From positions 1 through 64,000 of the forward strand of contig JBASEY010000029.1 in assembly GCA_049652745.1 (NCBI GenBank): a stretch of 64,000 nucleotides of DNA. Direction: 5' to 3'. The DNA is from JBASEY01 sp049652745 (GTDB lineage Bacteria; CSSED10-310). The translations under genes and the position numbers were made by a program. Below, piece by piece: positions 16,999 through 26,446 of the stretch (the first letter of the stretch is position 1; every line of letters begins with the position of its first letter). Below the pieces are notes generated by a model. The model had not been told where the DNA came from. It saw only the letters and a program-made list of their open reading frames with translations, and did no database searches.

Positions 16999-18428
16999 GA
17001 TAGGTCGTTTTCCTTTCGCATATATTTTGTCCAAAGGTTTCCCAAAATGATAAACACAACCGCTGAACCCACACCAATGAATGTTTCATCCAAGACGAAC
17101 CATTTCATCGCTTTGGCGATAACCGCGATCAAAATGACCAAGGTGCCACCGACAAAAGCTGCTTTGACGGCATCGGAGGTGATCCATTTTCGAGCGTACA
17201 AACCCATGATGATGACGATGGCTCCGATAGCGCGGATGGCATAAGAGATGTAAGCGGTATCCAGAACGCCTCCTTTGCTTATAATCGCCAGGGGGATGGT
17301 TACAAGGTTGACGAGTAACACCAGGCGTCGAGCGGTAGAGATCAGTTCTGCGTCGACAGCTCCCTTCTTGATGATGCCTTGGTAAATGTCCTTTGTCGCG
17401 ATGGTGACGACGGCGAAGTTGACCGGGCCGACGGTTGATAGAATGGCCGCAAGAACTCCGGACAATGCCAGTCCGCCTAAAAGTGGGTGTATAAACTCAG
17501 GTGTTGACAGCAGAGTCGGCAGGATCATTTTCGCGTTTTTGACAGTGGCGGTGTCGAAAAAGAAACCTGATTTACCGATCAATCCCAATAAAGCGATCAT
17601 GACGCCGAAAGGCGCTACAAAGAAAGCTGATAAAATAGCGGCTCGTTTGGCGATTGTGGCGTCTCGAGCGGCGAATATCGGCTGAATGCTGGCTTGCCCC
17701 GCCATACCTCCCAAAACGCCGCCAAGAAGGAGTTTGAATCCTTCTTTAAAACCGGCGCTGAACGGACTATAAAGGTTATCCGGGGAGCCCAGTTCAAGCA
17801 ATCTGGTTGTCAAAGGGTCCAATCCGTTGATTTTATGCATTCCAACGAAAAGCGCGATGCCGATGCCGGAAAACATGGCGATCACGTGAATGATGCCGGT
17901 GATGGCAAGGGCATGCATGCCTCCGATATAGGTATAGATGGTGATAAGTATCGATGCGATGATAACCGCCCAATTCCAATCAATATTGAAAAGCGGAGCC
18001 ATGACGCTGGCACAGGTTTGTAATTGTACAAAAGCCAGGGTGATATAAGCGATCAGAAAAGCAATGGCGGAATAGGTCGCAGCTTTTTTTCCAAACAGGT
18101 TGTGCAACATTTCGCTGACGGTATGCACATTTTTTTCACGATAATGACGGGCAACGGTGAATCCGATGATAACCATCCCCGCCGCAGTGGACAGGTTATA
18201 TAAAATGGGCTGCAAAGTGCCGGTCTTGAATGCACGCTCACTGACCCCGATCGTGCTCATACCGCCCAGCCATTCCGCCGCCACTACGATTGCACAGGTA
18301 AGAGTTCCCAGATTGCGGCCGGCAATCAAAAAATCTGCTGACGATCGGCTCGCCACTTTTTTGGTTAGAATAGAAATGATGGTCACAAATGCAAAATAAC
18401 CTAGAATAACGATAAGATATGTATTCAT
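16983..18428 (-). CDS. Sodium:solute symporter family (SSS) transporter
   Basis: 481 residues with about 13 hydrophobic helices. It starts MNTYLIVILGYFAFVTIISI and has the family features RSSADFLIAGRNLG and VVAAEWLGGMSTIG near the N-terminus, plus GGVLGGMAGQASIQPIFAARD in the middle. SSS proteins import sugars, amino acids, mono- or dicarboxylates with Na+; the following genes argue for an organic acid. It is the first gene of the CoA-transferase/oxidoreductase operon, with a 108-bp gap to the antiporter gene upstream. Confidence 0.88.
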   Translation of the reverse strand: MNTYLIVILGYFAFVTIISILTKKVASRSSADFLIAGRNLGTLTCAIVVAAEWLGGMSTIGVSERAFKTGTLQPILYNLSTAAGMVIIGFTVARHYREKNVHTVSEMLHNLFGKKAATYSAIAFLIAYITLAFVQLQTCASVMAPLFNIDWNWAVIIASILITIYTYIGGMHALAITGIIHVIAMFSGIGIALFVGMHKINGLDPLTTRLLELGSPDNLYSPFSAGFKEGFKLLLGGVLGGMAGQASIQPIFAARDATIAKRAAILSAFFVAPFGVMIALLGLIGKSGFFFDTATVKNAKMILPTLLSTPEFIHPLLGGLALSGVLAAILSTVGPVNFAVVTIATKDIYQGIIKKGAVDAELISTARRLVLLVNLVTIPLAIISKGGVLDTAYISYAIRAIGAIVIIMGLYARKWITSDAVKAAFVGGTLVILIAVIAKAMKWFVLDETFIGVGSAVVFIILGNLWTKYMRKENDLSCCGE

Positions 18429-18536
18429 ACGATTTGTCTCACTTGGTCCCCGGCTTATGAAAATTGTTTAAAGAAACCTGAAACAGACACGGCTGGAACA
18501 TAGACCAGTTTTTGTGCAGAATCAAGTGGTATGGTC

Positions 18537-20039
18537 TTATCCGAGCAAGGATAACCCTTGTTTATACTCTGTCGCCGCTTTCTGCTGAGCGTCGGCGAAT
18601 GTGTTCAGCAGCACGGTTCGAATGGTGTCATGATCTTTGGCATGAGCCAACACGGTTATGCGATCCCAACCCTTGAGTTGGGTCGAGCCCTTGGGGACCA
18701 CGATGTCCTTGTTTCGGGTTATCAGGACAATGACGGTTCCGGCGGGAAGCTGCAAATTGGAGATGATCGGCCCGGCAGCGCCTTGTGGGTCCGGCAGTTC
18801 GACAACCATCAGGTCAAAATCGCTTTCCGCCATGGTGACCAATTCCAGATCGAACAGAGGTCTTGGTCTTGGGGTGGTTGTCAGATGAAGCATTCGCGCC
18901 AACCATCCCATCGTCGAACCTTGTACGGCGATCGATAACACGACGGCAAAAAACACCAGGTTGAATATTTCTTGGCCTATTTCAAGCCCTGCTGCAGCAG
19001 GATATGTTGCAAGGACGATAGGAACCGATCCTCGAAGCCCTGCCCAGGCAAAAAAAACCGTGTTTTTAAAACCGAGCTTCATGCCGGCTGTACCTAAAAA
19101 TACGGCAAAGGGGCGAGCGATAAACGATAAAACGAGAAACAAGATAATTCCTTCCTGCCAGATATCGCGCCATTGATGGGGAAAAACCTGGAGCCCCATC
19201 AGAGCAAACATCCCGACGTTGGCGACAGTGGAAATTGCCGAGGAAAAATTGGTCACGCCTTGTTTGTGAACAAAGGGACGGTTACCCATCACATACCCGG
19301 CGACAAAGACCGCAAGCATACCGCTACCCTTGATCATCTCGGTTACACCATAAATCAGCAGAATGATTCCCAGTGAAAGCACATAATAATGGCCGCGATC
19401 CTGTGGGGTAAGCCGATTGAAAAGCCATACCGCCGCCTTGGCGAGCAGCCATCCACAAAGTGGTCCAACGGCGAACCTCCAAATAAATATGGCTACCGAC
19501 ATCTGCCAGGCGGATTGAGCCGTCGTGATCCATTCGATTGCCGCCATCGTGAGCAGGATCGCCATCGGGTCGTTGGCGGCGCTTTCGATTTCAACAGTGG
19601 ATGACAAGGTCGAGGGCAAAGGCTGTCTGCGAAGAATGGAGAAAATAGCCGCCGCATCGGTTGATGAAATGATTGCGGCCAACAGCAACGCTTTTTGGAG
19701 CGGCCAGGCCAACAGGCCATGCAAGACTCCGAAAGTCGCCATGGCCGTCAAGACGACGCCCCAGGTGGCCAGGCCGCCAGCTGGAAGAGCGACGGCTTCG
19801 AAATCGCATCGTCGAGTTGAAAATCCACCATGAAACAGAATGAACACCAAGGCGAAGTTGGCGACCTGATTGGTCAGCATGATGTCATCAAAGTGCCAGA
19901 GTTTCAGGACATCGCTGCCGAAAAGAATTCCTGCGCCAAGTGCAATTAAAATGACCGGAACACTCCATCGGTCAAGCCAGACGGCAGCCAGAACAATCGC
20001 TATCAGCAGTGACGGTCCAACAAGATAAACAACATCCAT
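18537..20039 (-). CDS. CPA1-family K+/H+ antiporter with C-terminal RCK/TrkA-C domain (CvrA/NhaP2-like)
   Basis: 500 residues: 12-13 transmembrane helices to about residue 390, then a cytosolic tail with a TrkA-C-like domain (LPAGTVIVLITRNKDIVVPKG, WDRITVLAHAKD). ESAANDPMAILLTM carries the ND pair expected in the ion-binding helix of CPA1 exchangers, and FAWAGLRGSVPIVLATYPA is the other conserved helix. Expected role is K+ or Na+ efflux in exchange for protons and volume or pH control. It is a single-gene unit with gaps of 108 and 242 bp on either side. Start ATG at 20039 has no strong ribosome site. Confidence 0.9.
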   Translation of the reverse strand: MDVVYLVGPSLLIAIVLAAVWLDRWSVPVILIALGAGILFGSDVLKLWHFDDIMLTNQVANFALVFILFHGGFSTRRCDFEAVALPAGGLATWGVVLTAMATFGVLHGLLAWPLQKALLLAAIISSTDAAAIFSILRRQPLPSTLSSTVEIESAANDPMAILLTMAAIEWITTAQSAWQMSVAIFIWRFAVGPLCGWLLAKAAVWLFNRLTPQDRGHYYVLSLGIILLIYGVTEMIKGSGMLAVFVAGYVMGNRPFVHKQGVTNFSSAISTVANVGMFALMGLQVFPHQWRDIWQEGIILFLVLSFIARPFAVFLGTAGMKLGFKNTVFFAWAGLRGSVPIVLATYPAAAGLEIGQEIFNLVFFAVVLSIAVQGSTMGWLARMLHLTTTPRPRPLFDLELVTMAESDFDLMVVELPDPQGAAGPIISNLQLPAGTVIVLITRNKDIVVPKGSTQLKGWDRITVLAHAKDHDTIRTVLLNTFADAQQKAATEYKQGLSLLG

Positions 20040-20281
20040 ATTTGCTAAAAAACCATTGGCAATTAACGATTTCTTTTAGAATAAATCGGTAGCGGGGAAA
20101 CGTCCGTGCAGATCAGTCTCTCCAAAGCCGACTAAATGCGTAAAGTATAGTTTAAAAAACAAGCTGTGGCAAGAAAGCAAAAAGTGATCGGTCGATGGCT
20201 TGTACGGTCAAAAGGTTCAGATTTATCGATATATTAGAACCGGGAAACCAGGTATAAAGGGCGATTTGAGTTTATTCTTCG

Positions 20282-21889
20282 CTACCGACTGCCGTTATCC
20301 TGCAGCCTTTTGTAATACGTAAAATGAAATCCGCCTTCCACAATAGCATGTCCATCACCCTCCAGAAAAACTCGTTCCAATGTATAATGCTCAGCAAAGT
20401 CAGGATTACGGCTCAATTCCAGATCGGACAGAAACCAAGGCATAGGCGTTTTCATTCCTATAGGAACAAATACTTCTCTTCCGTCCGCCGGACCTAGAAT
20501 GACATAATCCGGTTTTCTGGATAAAACATAATTGCCATCTCCTTTCAAATGACCAGGAATAAGCTGCCACTCAAGTTCCAAAATATCTATTTTGCGTTGC
20601 GCGATTATTCGATCATTCAATCCGAGCATATCTATGAATAAATGCTTTTCTGCAAAATAGGGTGTAGAACCTGCAGTGTTAAGAGCTACAAGCGACCCGG
20701 AAGGCCAGGCTGTTTCAATATATTTCCCAACAATTGCGCCCACTATCGCGGCTGGATCCAATTTTCTTGGGTTTGATTCAGAATCGAGAATTTGAAGACC
20801 GGTCGTCAAAATTATTGACACCATGAAAACGGACGCAGTGAATCGAGTATTGCGTGTTTGGAATAAACCGGCCGCTAAAATAATACTCATCAAGGGTATG
20901 ATCGGTAAAACCAGACGAAATGATGGCATGTGATCTCCTCCCGCTAAAACAAGAAACATGATATAGCTCGAAACGGAAAGAGAGAGATAAGTAAGTTTGC
21001 AATTCCAGTGTCGTTTCAATAGCGCCCTGATGATGGAAAAAAGCGTTATAAAGGGGAGAAATGGGGGGTGCATTGCATACTTCAAAAAGTATCTAAATCC
21101 CGATTTTATACACACTTTCAAAGGCACCCCCGTCTTCGCATAAAACGTGTTGGGAACGATGTCGCCATAGTAGAAAAATTGCCAAATGGAATAGGGAGCG
21201 ACAATGACGAAGACTCCTGCTGCAAACAGAATCAGATTGGATAGTTTTTTCTTGTCATCCGTTATTTGCATCCAAATCAGCAGGCTGAACGAGACGGCGA
21301 TAAATAATGCGCCGTCCGGGCGGGTCAGATAACCCAGGCCGAAAACTATCCCGCTCGTCGTAAAAAATCGATGAGCGTTACGTGGGGTATCCATGGCCAG
21401 AAGGAAGAGGAGGTGACCGGTTGCCACCAAAAAACTGAATACTGTTCCCTCCAATCCTGCAATGGACCAGATCAGCATCGGAGAAGAAGTTATCACCAGA
21501 ATGAGAGGGAGGAATGGCATAATGTCGGAAAAATTAAATATTTTTTTAAACTGAAAAACAACGAATGCCAAAGCGATCAAGGCTGCCAAACCTATGATAC
21601 GAGATGCCCAAACCAGGTCTATGCCAATGCTCCCCAGCAATGAAATCAGCATCAGGTGCAAAAAATTTGTGTATCCTTGGACGTATTCCCCCGGGTTCCA
21701 AACGATACCCAAGCCGGCTAAATAATTGTTGACATAGCGAAGAGTGATGTATGAATCATCGTGATAGAAATGGCGATTTGAGTACATTAAAAGGAATGCG
21801 AGCGCTACCGACCAAATCATGCTCCCGATTTGAAGGATAAAATTTGATCTGTCAACGATCTTTTTTGCCATCTTTGATCCATTCAGCAT
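20282..21889 (-). CDS. GT-C-type membrane glycosyltransferase, unassigned substrate
   Basis: 535 residues with about 11-12 membrane helices. The first periplasmic loop carries the acidic motif YHDDSYITLRYVNNYLAG followed by EYVQGYTNFLH, a pattern of GT-C enzymes that use lipid-phosphate sugars (related to arabinofuranosyl and mannosyl transferases). A soluble C-terminal portion follows the last helix. Two other GT-C-like proteins are encoded nearby (23754 and 29106), suggesting a cell-surface glycan role. The start is ambiguous: ATG 21889 or the MAKK methionine 18 nt later. A 149-bp gap separates it from the ClC gene upstream. Confidence 0.75.
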   Translation of the reverse strand: MLNGSKMAKKIVDRSNFILQIGSMIWSVALAFLLMYSNRHFYHDDSYITLRYVNNYLAGLGIVWNPGEYVQGYTNFLHLMLISLLGSIGIDLVWASRIIGLAALIALAFVVFQFKKIFNFSDIMPFLPLILVITSSPMLIWSIAGLEGTVFSFLVATGHLLFLLAMDTPRNAHRFFTTSGIVFGLGYLTRPDGALFIAVSFSLLIWMQITDDKKKLSNLILFAAGVFVIVAPYSIWQFFYYGDIVPNTFYAKTGVPLKVCIKSGFRYFLKYAMHPPFLPFITLFSIIRALLKRHWNCKLTYLSLSVSSYIMFLVLAGGDHMPSFRLVLPIIPLMSIILAAGLFQTRNTRFTASVFMVSIILTTGLQILDSESNPRKLDPAAIVGAIVGKYIETAWPSGSLVALNTAGSTPYFAEKHLFIDMLGLNDRIIAQRKIDILELEWQLIPGHLKGDGNYVLSRKPDYVILGPADGREVFVPIGMKTPMPWFLSDLELSRNPDFAEHYTLERVFLEGDGHAIVEGGFHFTYYKRLQDNGSR

Positions 21890-22038
21890 TTTTTTGAGTC
21901 GCCCAGAAAAAACAGTGAGTTCAACTCCCGCCGATTATGGAGAATATACCAGACTCGAACGATTCACAATTCGGCTGACTACTTGCAAAAAGTTGCTTTT
22001 CATTTTACCACGACACAAATCAATTGATCGATTGCATG

Positions 22039-23757
22039 TCAATCCATCATCTTCGTCTGTGATCTCAACAAGTCATTTCGCGTCACAATTCCCGTCAGCC
22101 TGCCGGTCTTTCTGTCCAGAACAGGAAGAAGATTTCTAGAATACCCGATAAACAACAGATAAATTTCCTCTATGGTTTGGTCGGAATATGCCGTAACAAC
22201 TTTATAAGGCTGAGGTTCTATGCCGGTATTCAAATAATGCTCGACCTGTTTCCGCTCGACAATCCCCGTGACAGTATCGCCGGTTATAAAAGGAAACTCA
22301 TCGAATGAGTTGCTTTTCAATAATTTCTCAAGGTCCTGTCTATGCCAATCTGACACAGTAATAGGGTAAGGATTGGAGATTTCTGAAACGGCGGTGTTTT
22401 TCCAGTCTTTCAATTCCAGGGTCGGCCTGATGAACCGTTTTTGGTATCCATCTTGAAGAAGAAGGTCCTCAAAAAAATTGTAGGGGCCGGCTAGTTTTGC
22501 GATAGACTGACTCAGTAGTGTGCCGAGTAACAGTGCAGGAATAATGGCGACTTGGTGTGTCATCTCGAAAATGATTAAAAACGAGGTCACCGGAGCTCGA
22601 ATGACGGCGCCCAAGCAGCATGCCATGCCGACGAGGGCGAGTACTGTAAAATCAGATTCGGATAACGGCATAAATCGGCTGATATATCCTGCAATGAAAT
22701 ATCCGGACATTCCACCTATGAAAAGCGACGGCGCAAAAACTCCACCAATTCCACCGGATGCATAGCAAGCGATAGTAGCGACCAGCTTTACCAGGGCGAG
22801 AAGGCCTGCGATGCGCCAGTCGATATAATGGCCGAGAACCTGGTTGAGATCGTGGGATCCCAGCGAAAAAACACCCAGCCGGCCAGTATAGATAAATACA
22901 CCGCAACCCAAAATCCAGGTAACAAGGCCGCCTAAAACCGGATGGAGCCAGCGTGGAAGTTTTTTCTGTTCCTTTAATTTTGAACGGCATTCAATCACGG
23001 AGCGACGAAAGAAAACGCCTACTGAAGAAGCGACCAAAGCGACGATAGGGATGGCAACATAGGGAACCCAGTTGATGGAATCGATGTATACATGCCGAAA
23101 TATCGGGTCGGCGCCGATGACGTTATGAACGAGGAAAGTGGCGGCTAACGATGAAAATGTCGCCATAACAAGGACTTTTTTGTTTATTGTACAGGCGATC
23201 TCTTCGATAATGAAGGCAACCCCGGCCAATGGACAGTTGAATGCAGCCGCCAATCCGGCCGCCGATCCGGAAAGAAGTGCTTGGCGCCGTTCACGCGGCG
23301 GGATACCAAAGCGGCCTGCTAAAAATGAAGCTATTCCACCTCCAAGATAAACGGAAGGGGCTTTGCGCCCAAGACTTTGGCCGCCTCCAATGCTCAGAAC
23401 ACCGGCTATCAACTTGATAAATGTGCTCTGGATGGAGATGTATCCCCTTTTTTTCCAATAGGCGATTTTGATTTGCGGGATTCCGCTCCCCGATGCGTTA
23501 GGGTTGATATAGCTCAACAATAAGCCCACCGCCGACGACGTTCCAACGATCAGAAGAAATGATGCGATCAGAAAAAAAGATAATGATTTTTGTGCGAATA
23601 CAACATAGGTGTTTTCGTATATAAAACGGATCAGAAACAAAAAAACCAAAGAAATGGCCCCTGCAGCCAGCCCTTGAATCGCTGTCGAAATCCAATACTC
23701 AATTTTCAAACGCAATTTGATATGGGAGTTTTGTCCGGTTTTCACGCCTGCGCTCAT
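22039..23757 (-). CDS. ClC-family chloride channel/transporter with C-terminal CBS domains, altered anion site
   Basis: 572 residues: ClC membrane domain (about 1-430) followed by two CBS domains ending with VLDRKTGRLTGIVTRNDLLR. The first selectivity motif GSGIPQIK is intact and the third, GIGGVFAPS, is close to GxFxP. The second motif, GREGP in most members, reads GRKAPSV, so the gating glutamate is a lysine. The helix that normally supplies the anion-coordinating tyrosine reads EMTHQVAIIP with no Tyr. The intracellular glutamates are kept (FIIEEIA). It should still pass anions but probably not as a standard proton-coupled exchanger. The start overlaps the upstream membrane-protein gene by 4 nt. 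Confidence 0.88.
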   Translation of the reverse strand: MSAGVKTGQNSHIKLRLKIEYWISTAIQGLAAGAISLVFLFLIRFIYENTYVVFAQKSLSFFLIASFLLIVGTSSAVGLLLSYINPNASGSGIPQIKIAYWKKRGYISIQSTFIKLIAGVLSIGGGQSLGRKAPSVYLGGGIASFLAGRFGIPPRERRQALLSGSAAGLAAAFNCPLAGVAFIIEEIACTINKKVLVMATFSSLAATFLVHNVIGADPIFRHVYIDSINWVPYVAIPIVALVASSVGVFFRRSVIECRSKLKEQKKLPRWLHPVLGGLVTWILGCGVFIYTGRLGVFSLGSHDLNQVLGHYIDWRIAGLLALVKLVATIACYASGGIGGVFAPSLFIGGMSGYFIAGYISRFMPLSESDFTVLALVGMACCLGAVIRAPVTSFLIIFEMTHQVAIIPALLLGTLLSQSIAKLAGPYNFFEDLLLQDGYQKRFIRPTLELKDWKNTAVSEISNPYPITVSDWHRQDLEKLLKSNSFDEFPFITGDTVTGIVERKQVEHYLNTGIEPQPYKVVTAYSDQTIEEIYLLFIGYSRNLLPVLDRKTGRLTGIVTRNDLLRSQTKMMD

Positions 23758-25898
23758 AAATCGACGTTTTTAACGGACAGCCTACGGATCGCCGCTGAAA
23801 GCCGCCGAGTATCAGAAGAAGCCTGATTAGAGGGCGGAAGCAGTTCCGTCGGCGCTGCTCCGGAGCTGAAGCCAAACCAAATATCGTGGAAAGCACACTC
23901 TGAGGATGGAACGACAGCAGATGAATTGGAGGAAAAATCTATTTCAAATGAAATGGAAACCCAGCCGTCTTTCGGCTTAAGCGTAACAGAATGAACGATA
24001 TATTGATCAGCCTGGATACTCACTTCGACTGGAGCATCGGCAATTTGATGTGCCGCCAGAAGCTCAAATGAAATCAAAAAAGGTGACGAAGCACCCAAAA
24101 TACGCATACGCGCAGCGGGAAAGAGCCCCCAATAAACATTCTCATCGCCCGGCCCCCAATTTTCCGGTCCGGACCAGCGGTCCAGCAGATAACACTCCGG
24201 CTCCGTCAGCTTTTCAGTGAATTGAGAAAGATCGATTATCAGGTTTTTAGGCATGTTTTTCTGAGAAGATTCCACGGTCATCGGTTGAAGATGGGCTAAA
24301 CCGGAGGGCGCATCGGTGGCGATGGGATCACAAAACCGGCTGAAAAAAATCACTGTATCGACTGCCAAGAGATCTCGAATTCTGACCCAGTCAAGTGGTT
24401 TTATAGCTTTGATGGTCTCATATGCCGTCAATGGGTCAGACAGGCCGGCCAGGTGAGGAATTCCGTCGATGCGCTGAAAAACGGTTTCGGGCATGCGGGA
24501 AGTGAAACCCGTTGTCATCGGCTTTTGATGGTAAGTTTGTGCCAGCATGTAATATTGGTTGGACCAATCGTTTGGAACAACAAGAATTCCATTGGACCGT
24601 TCGATGGACTCGGTTTTCCATTCCGAGAGGTCTCCTGGATAAATCATATTTAGAGCTCCCGGGAAAAATTCGAATAGAAAACAAGCGCCAAAGATGTAAA
24701 AAAGCCGGTTTTTCCTCTGCTTCAGAGTCGTCATGATGAGTGCGCATGAAAGGCACAACAACAAACCTGCACCGATCATAAAACGCCCTGGTGTGCGCGA
24801 AAAATTCAAGACGGGCAGGCTGCTGATAAATTTTTCCGGTAGGGGTATACGCATGGCTCCAATATCGATATAAGGACCGAAGGCCGACACCATGAACAGG
24901 GTTCCGGCGATCGCGAACAAACGTTCAAGATACCCACCCCCACTGAGGCCGATCATCAATAAAAGCACAACAGAAAAGCCGATAAATCCTGTGTTTTCAA
25001 TGATGTTCCCGTGTATGGTTTTATAATAGGGAGCAACCAAGTTATTAAAAAAAGGGGATCCTGCCGATGGAATCAGCAAGGCTATGGGTTCTATGCTGTA
25101 TTGAGCGCTTTCTTCGAGAGTGATGGTTGGAATATCGGGATCGTGTTTCGTCAACGGAATAATCATTGGCGCCAGTAATAAGCATCCCGAAAGAAAGACG
25201 ATGGTCATTCGAAAGAAGCAAAGCTTTTTTGGGATTTCAGGTTTGTGTTTCAGCAACAGCGCCAGTGGAAATAACATGCACAGTTGTTGGAGAAGATGCC
25301 AGGACGCGGCGCCGGTCAACACGAAAAAAAGAATGGCCGGCAGGATGGATTTCCAGTTTTTTCTGTGACAGGTTCGAAAGAGAAACAGCAGAGCCAGGAT
25401 CAGGCATCCGGTCGAGGCCAGATTTATATGAATACCGGCATGTGCCAATCTGGCCGGCCACCATGTAAACAGAGCCGATGCCATCAATGAAGATAGTCGA
25501 TCGGCTCCCAGTTCACGTGCAAGATAAAAAAAACTGAAAGCGGTCAGGAAGGCGTGAAAAATGACCAGCACATTATAGGTCGGAATCGGTCCAAGAAAAT
25601 GATAGAGCGGGGCGGCGGCAATTCCGTTGGCCAGGCTGAATGTATGGCGCCGGAACGACATCCCGAACGGATGGTGCACCAAATCGGAATCGAAGAGGTC
25701 GTGTTTTCCCGCCATCCATCCTTTTGTCCACCAGAAATTCCAGCAGAACATGGCTGCGTCGTTATCTTGGATGTGGGTGGAAAAGCAGGGGGGGCTAGGT
25801 AAACCATCCTGAAGACGGCATGGCAAAGGCCAAACAGCGACCAAACTGATCGCTGTCAGTATCAAGATCGTAACGGTGGTAAAACAGTGTTTCGTCAA
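23754..25898 (-). CDS. Polytopic membrane protein, GT-C/YfhO-like, function unknown
   Basis: 714 residues with an N-terminal signal-anchor and about 11-12 membrane helices to about residue 420, then a large periplasmic C-terminal domain with beta-rich sequence. DNDAAMFCWNFWWTKGW and LVHHPFGMSFRRHT near the N-terminus resemble large GT-C-like proteins of unknown specificity, with acidic residues in the first loop. The TTG at 25898 is the only usable start near the first helix and has no clear ribosome site; it lies 2 nt after the macrodomain gene's stop, so translational coupling is likely. The ClC gene follows with a 4-nt overlap. Confidence 0.7.
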   Translation of the reverse strand: MTKHCFTTVTILILTAISLVAVWPLPCRLQDGLPSPPCFSTHIQDNDAAMFCWNFWWTKGWMAGKHDLFDSDLVHHPFGMSFRRHTFSLANGIAAAPLYHFLGPIPTYNVLVIFHAFLTAFSFFYLARELGADRLSSLMASALFTWWPARLAHAGIHINLASTGCLILALLFLFRTCHRKNWKSILPAILFFVLTGAASWHLLQQLCMLFPLALLLKHKPEIPKKLCFFRMTIVFLSGCLLLAPMIIPLTKHDPDIPTITLEESAQYSIEPIALLIPSAGSPFFNNLVAPYYKTIHGNIIENTGFIGFSVVLLLMIGLSGGGYLERLFAIAGTLFMVSAFGPYIDIGAMRIPLPEKFISSLPVLNFSRTPGRFMIGAGLLLCLSCALIMTTLKQRKNRLFYIFGACFLFEFFPGALNMIYPGDLSEWKTESIERSNGILVVPNDWSNQYYMLAQTYHQKPMTTGFTSRMPETVFQRIDGIPHLAGLSDPLTAYETIKAIKPLDWVRIRDLLAVDTVIFFSRFCDPIATDAPSGLAHLQPMTVESSQKNMPKNLIIDLSQFTEKLTEPECYLLDRWSGPENWGPGDENVYWGLFPAARMRILGASSPFLISFELLAAHQIADAPVEVSIQADQYIVHSVTLKPKDGWVSISFEIDFSSNSSAVVPSSECAFHDIWFGFSSGAAPTELLPPSNQASSDTRRLSAAIRRLSVKNVDL

Positions 25899-25900
25899 AT

Positions 25901-26431
25901 TCAGTTCGCTGTCAAACGTATCAACTCATCTACAAAACAAGAGTAAGTTTCATCATCATACAGGCAGAAAATGACTTTGTCTATCGAGCTTGCCGTTTGC
26001 AGATACGCAATGGTCGTTGAAAGCATCACTCGAGCACACCGATCTTTGGGGAACCCGAAAACACCGGTGCTGATAGCTGGAAAAGCTAAAGATCGAATAC
26101 TGTTCTGATTGGCTAATTCCAGGGCGCTGTTCGTGGCATCGGCCAATTTTTTATCTTCATCGCCGGAACCCATGATCGGTCCGACAGCATGAATGACTTT
26201 TTTGGCTTTTAGATTACCGCCGCCGGTGATCACTGCACTTCCGACATCACAGTGGCCTATTGCATTGCATTCTTCTTGAATGGAAGGGCCGCCTTTCCGT
26301 CGGACAGCACCGGCAACACCGCTTCCGAGAACCAGCGCACTGTTGGCTGGATTGACGATGGCATCGATGGCAATATCTGTAATGTCCCCTTTAATCAGAA
26401 TCAGCAGGCTGTCATTTATCGAGATCTGCAA
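25901..26431 (-). CDS. Macrodomain protein (MacroD-type ADP-ribosyl hydrolase)
   Basis: 176-residue stand-alone macrodomain. Ligand-pocket motifs are all present: GDITDIAIDAIVNPANSAL, LGSGVAGAVRRKGG, and AFPAISTGVFGFPKDRCA, matching MacroD-like enzymes that remove ADP-ribose from proteins or hydrolyse O-acetyl-ADP-ribose. TTG at 26431 is the likely start because GGAGG lies 4 nt upstream. It follows a tiny membrane protein gene by 15 bp and precedes the polytopic membrane protein, all downstream of carbamate kinase, so it may share their transcript. No ADP-ribosyltransferase gene is seen in the window. Confidence 0.9.
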   Translation of the reverse strand: MQISINDSLLILIKGDITDIAIDAIVNPANSALVLGSGVAGAVRRKGGPSIQEECNAIGHCDVGSAVITGGGNLKAKKVIHAVGPIMGSGDEDKKLADATNSALELANQNSIRSLAFPAISTGVFGFPKDRCARVMLSTTIAYLQTASSIDKVIFCLYDDETYSCFVDELIRLTAN

Positions 26432-26446
26432 AATACCTCCCAGGGT

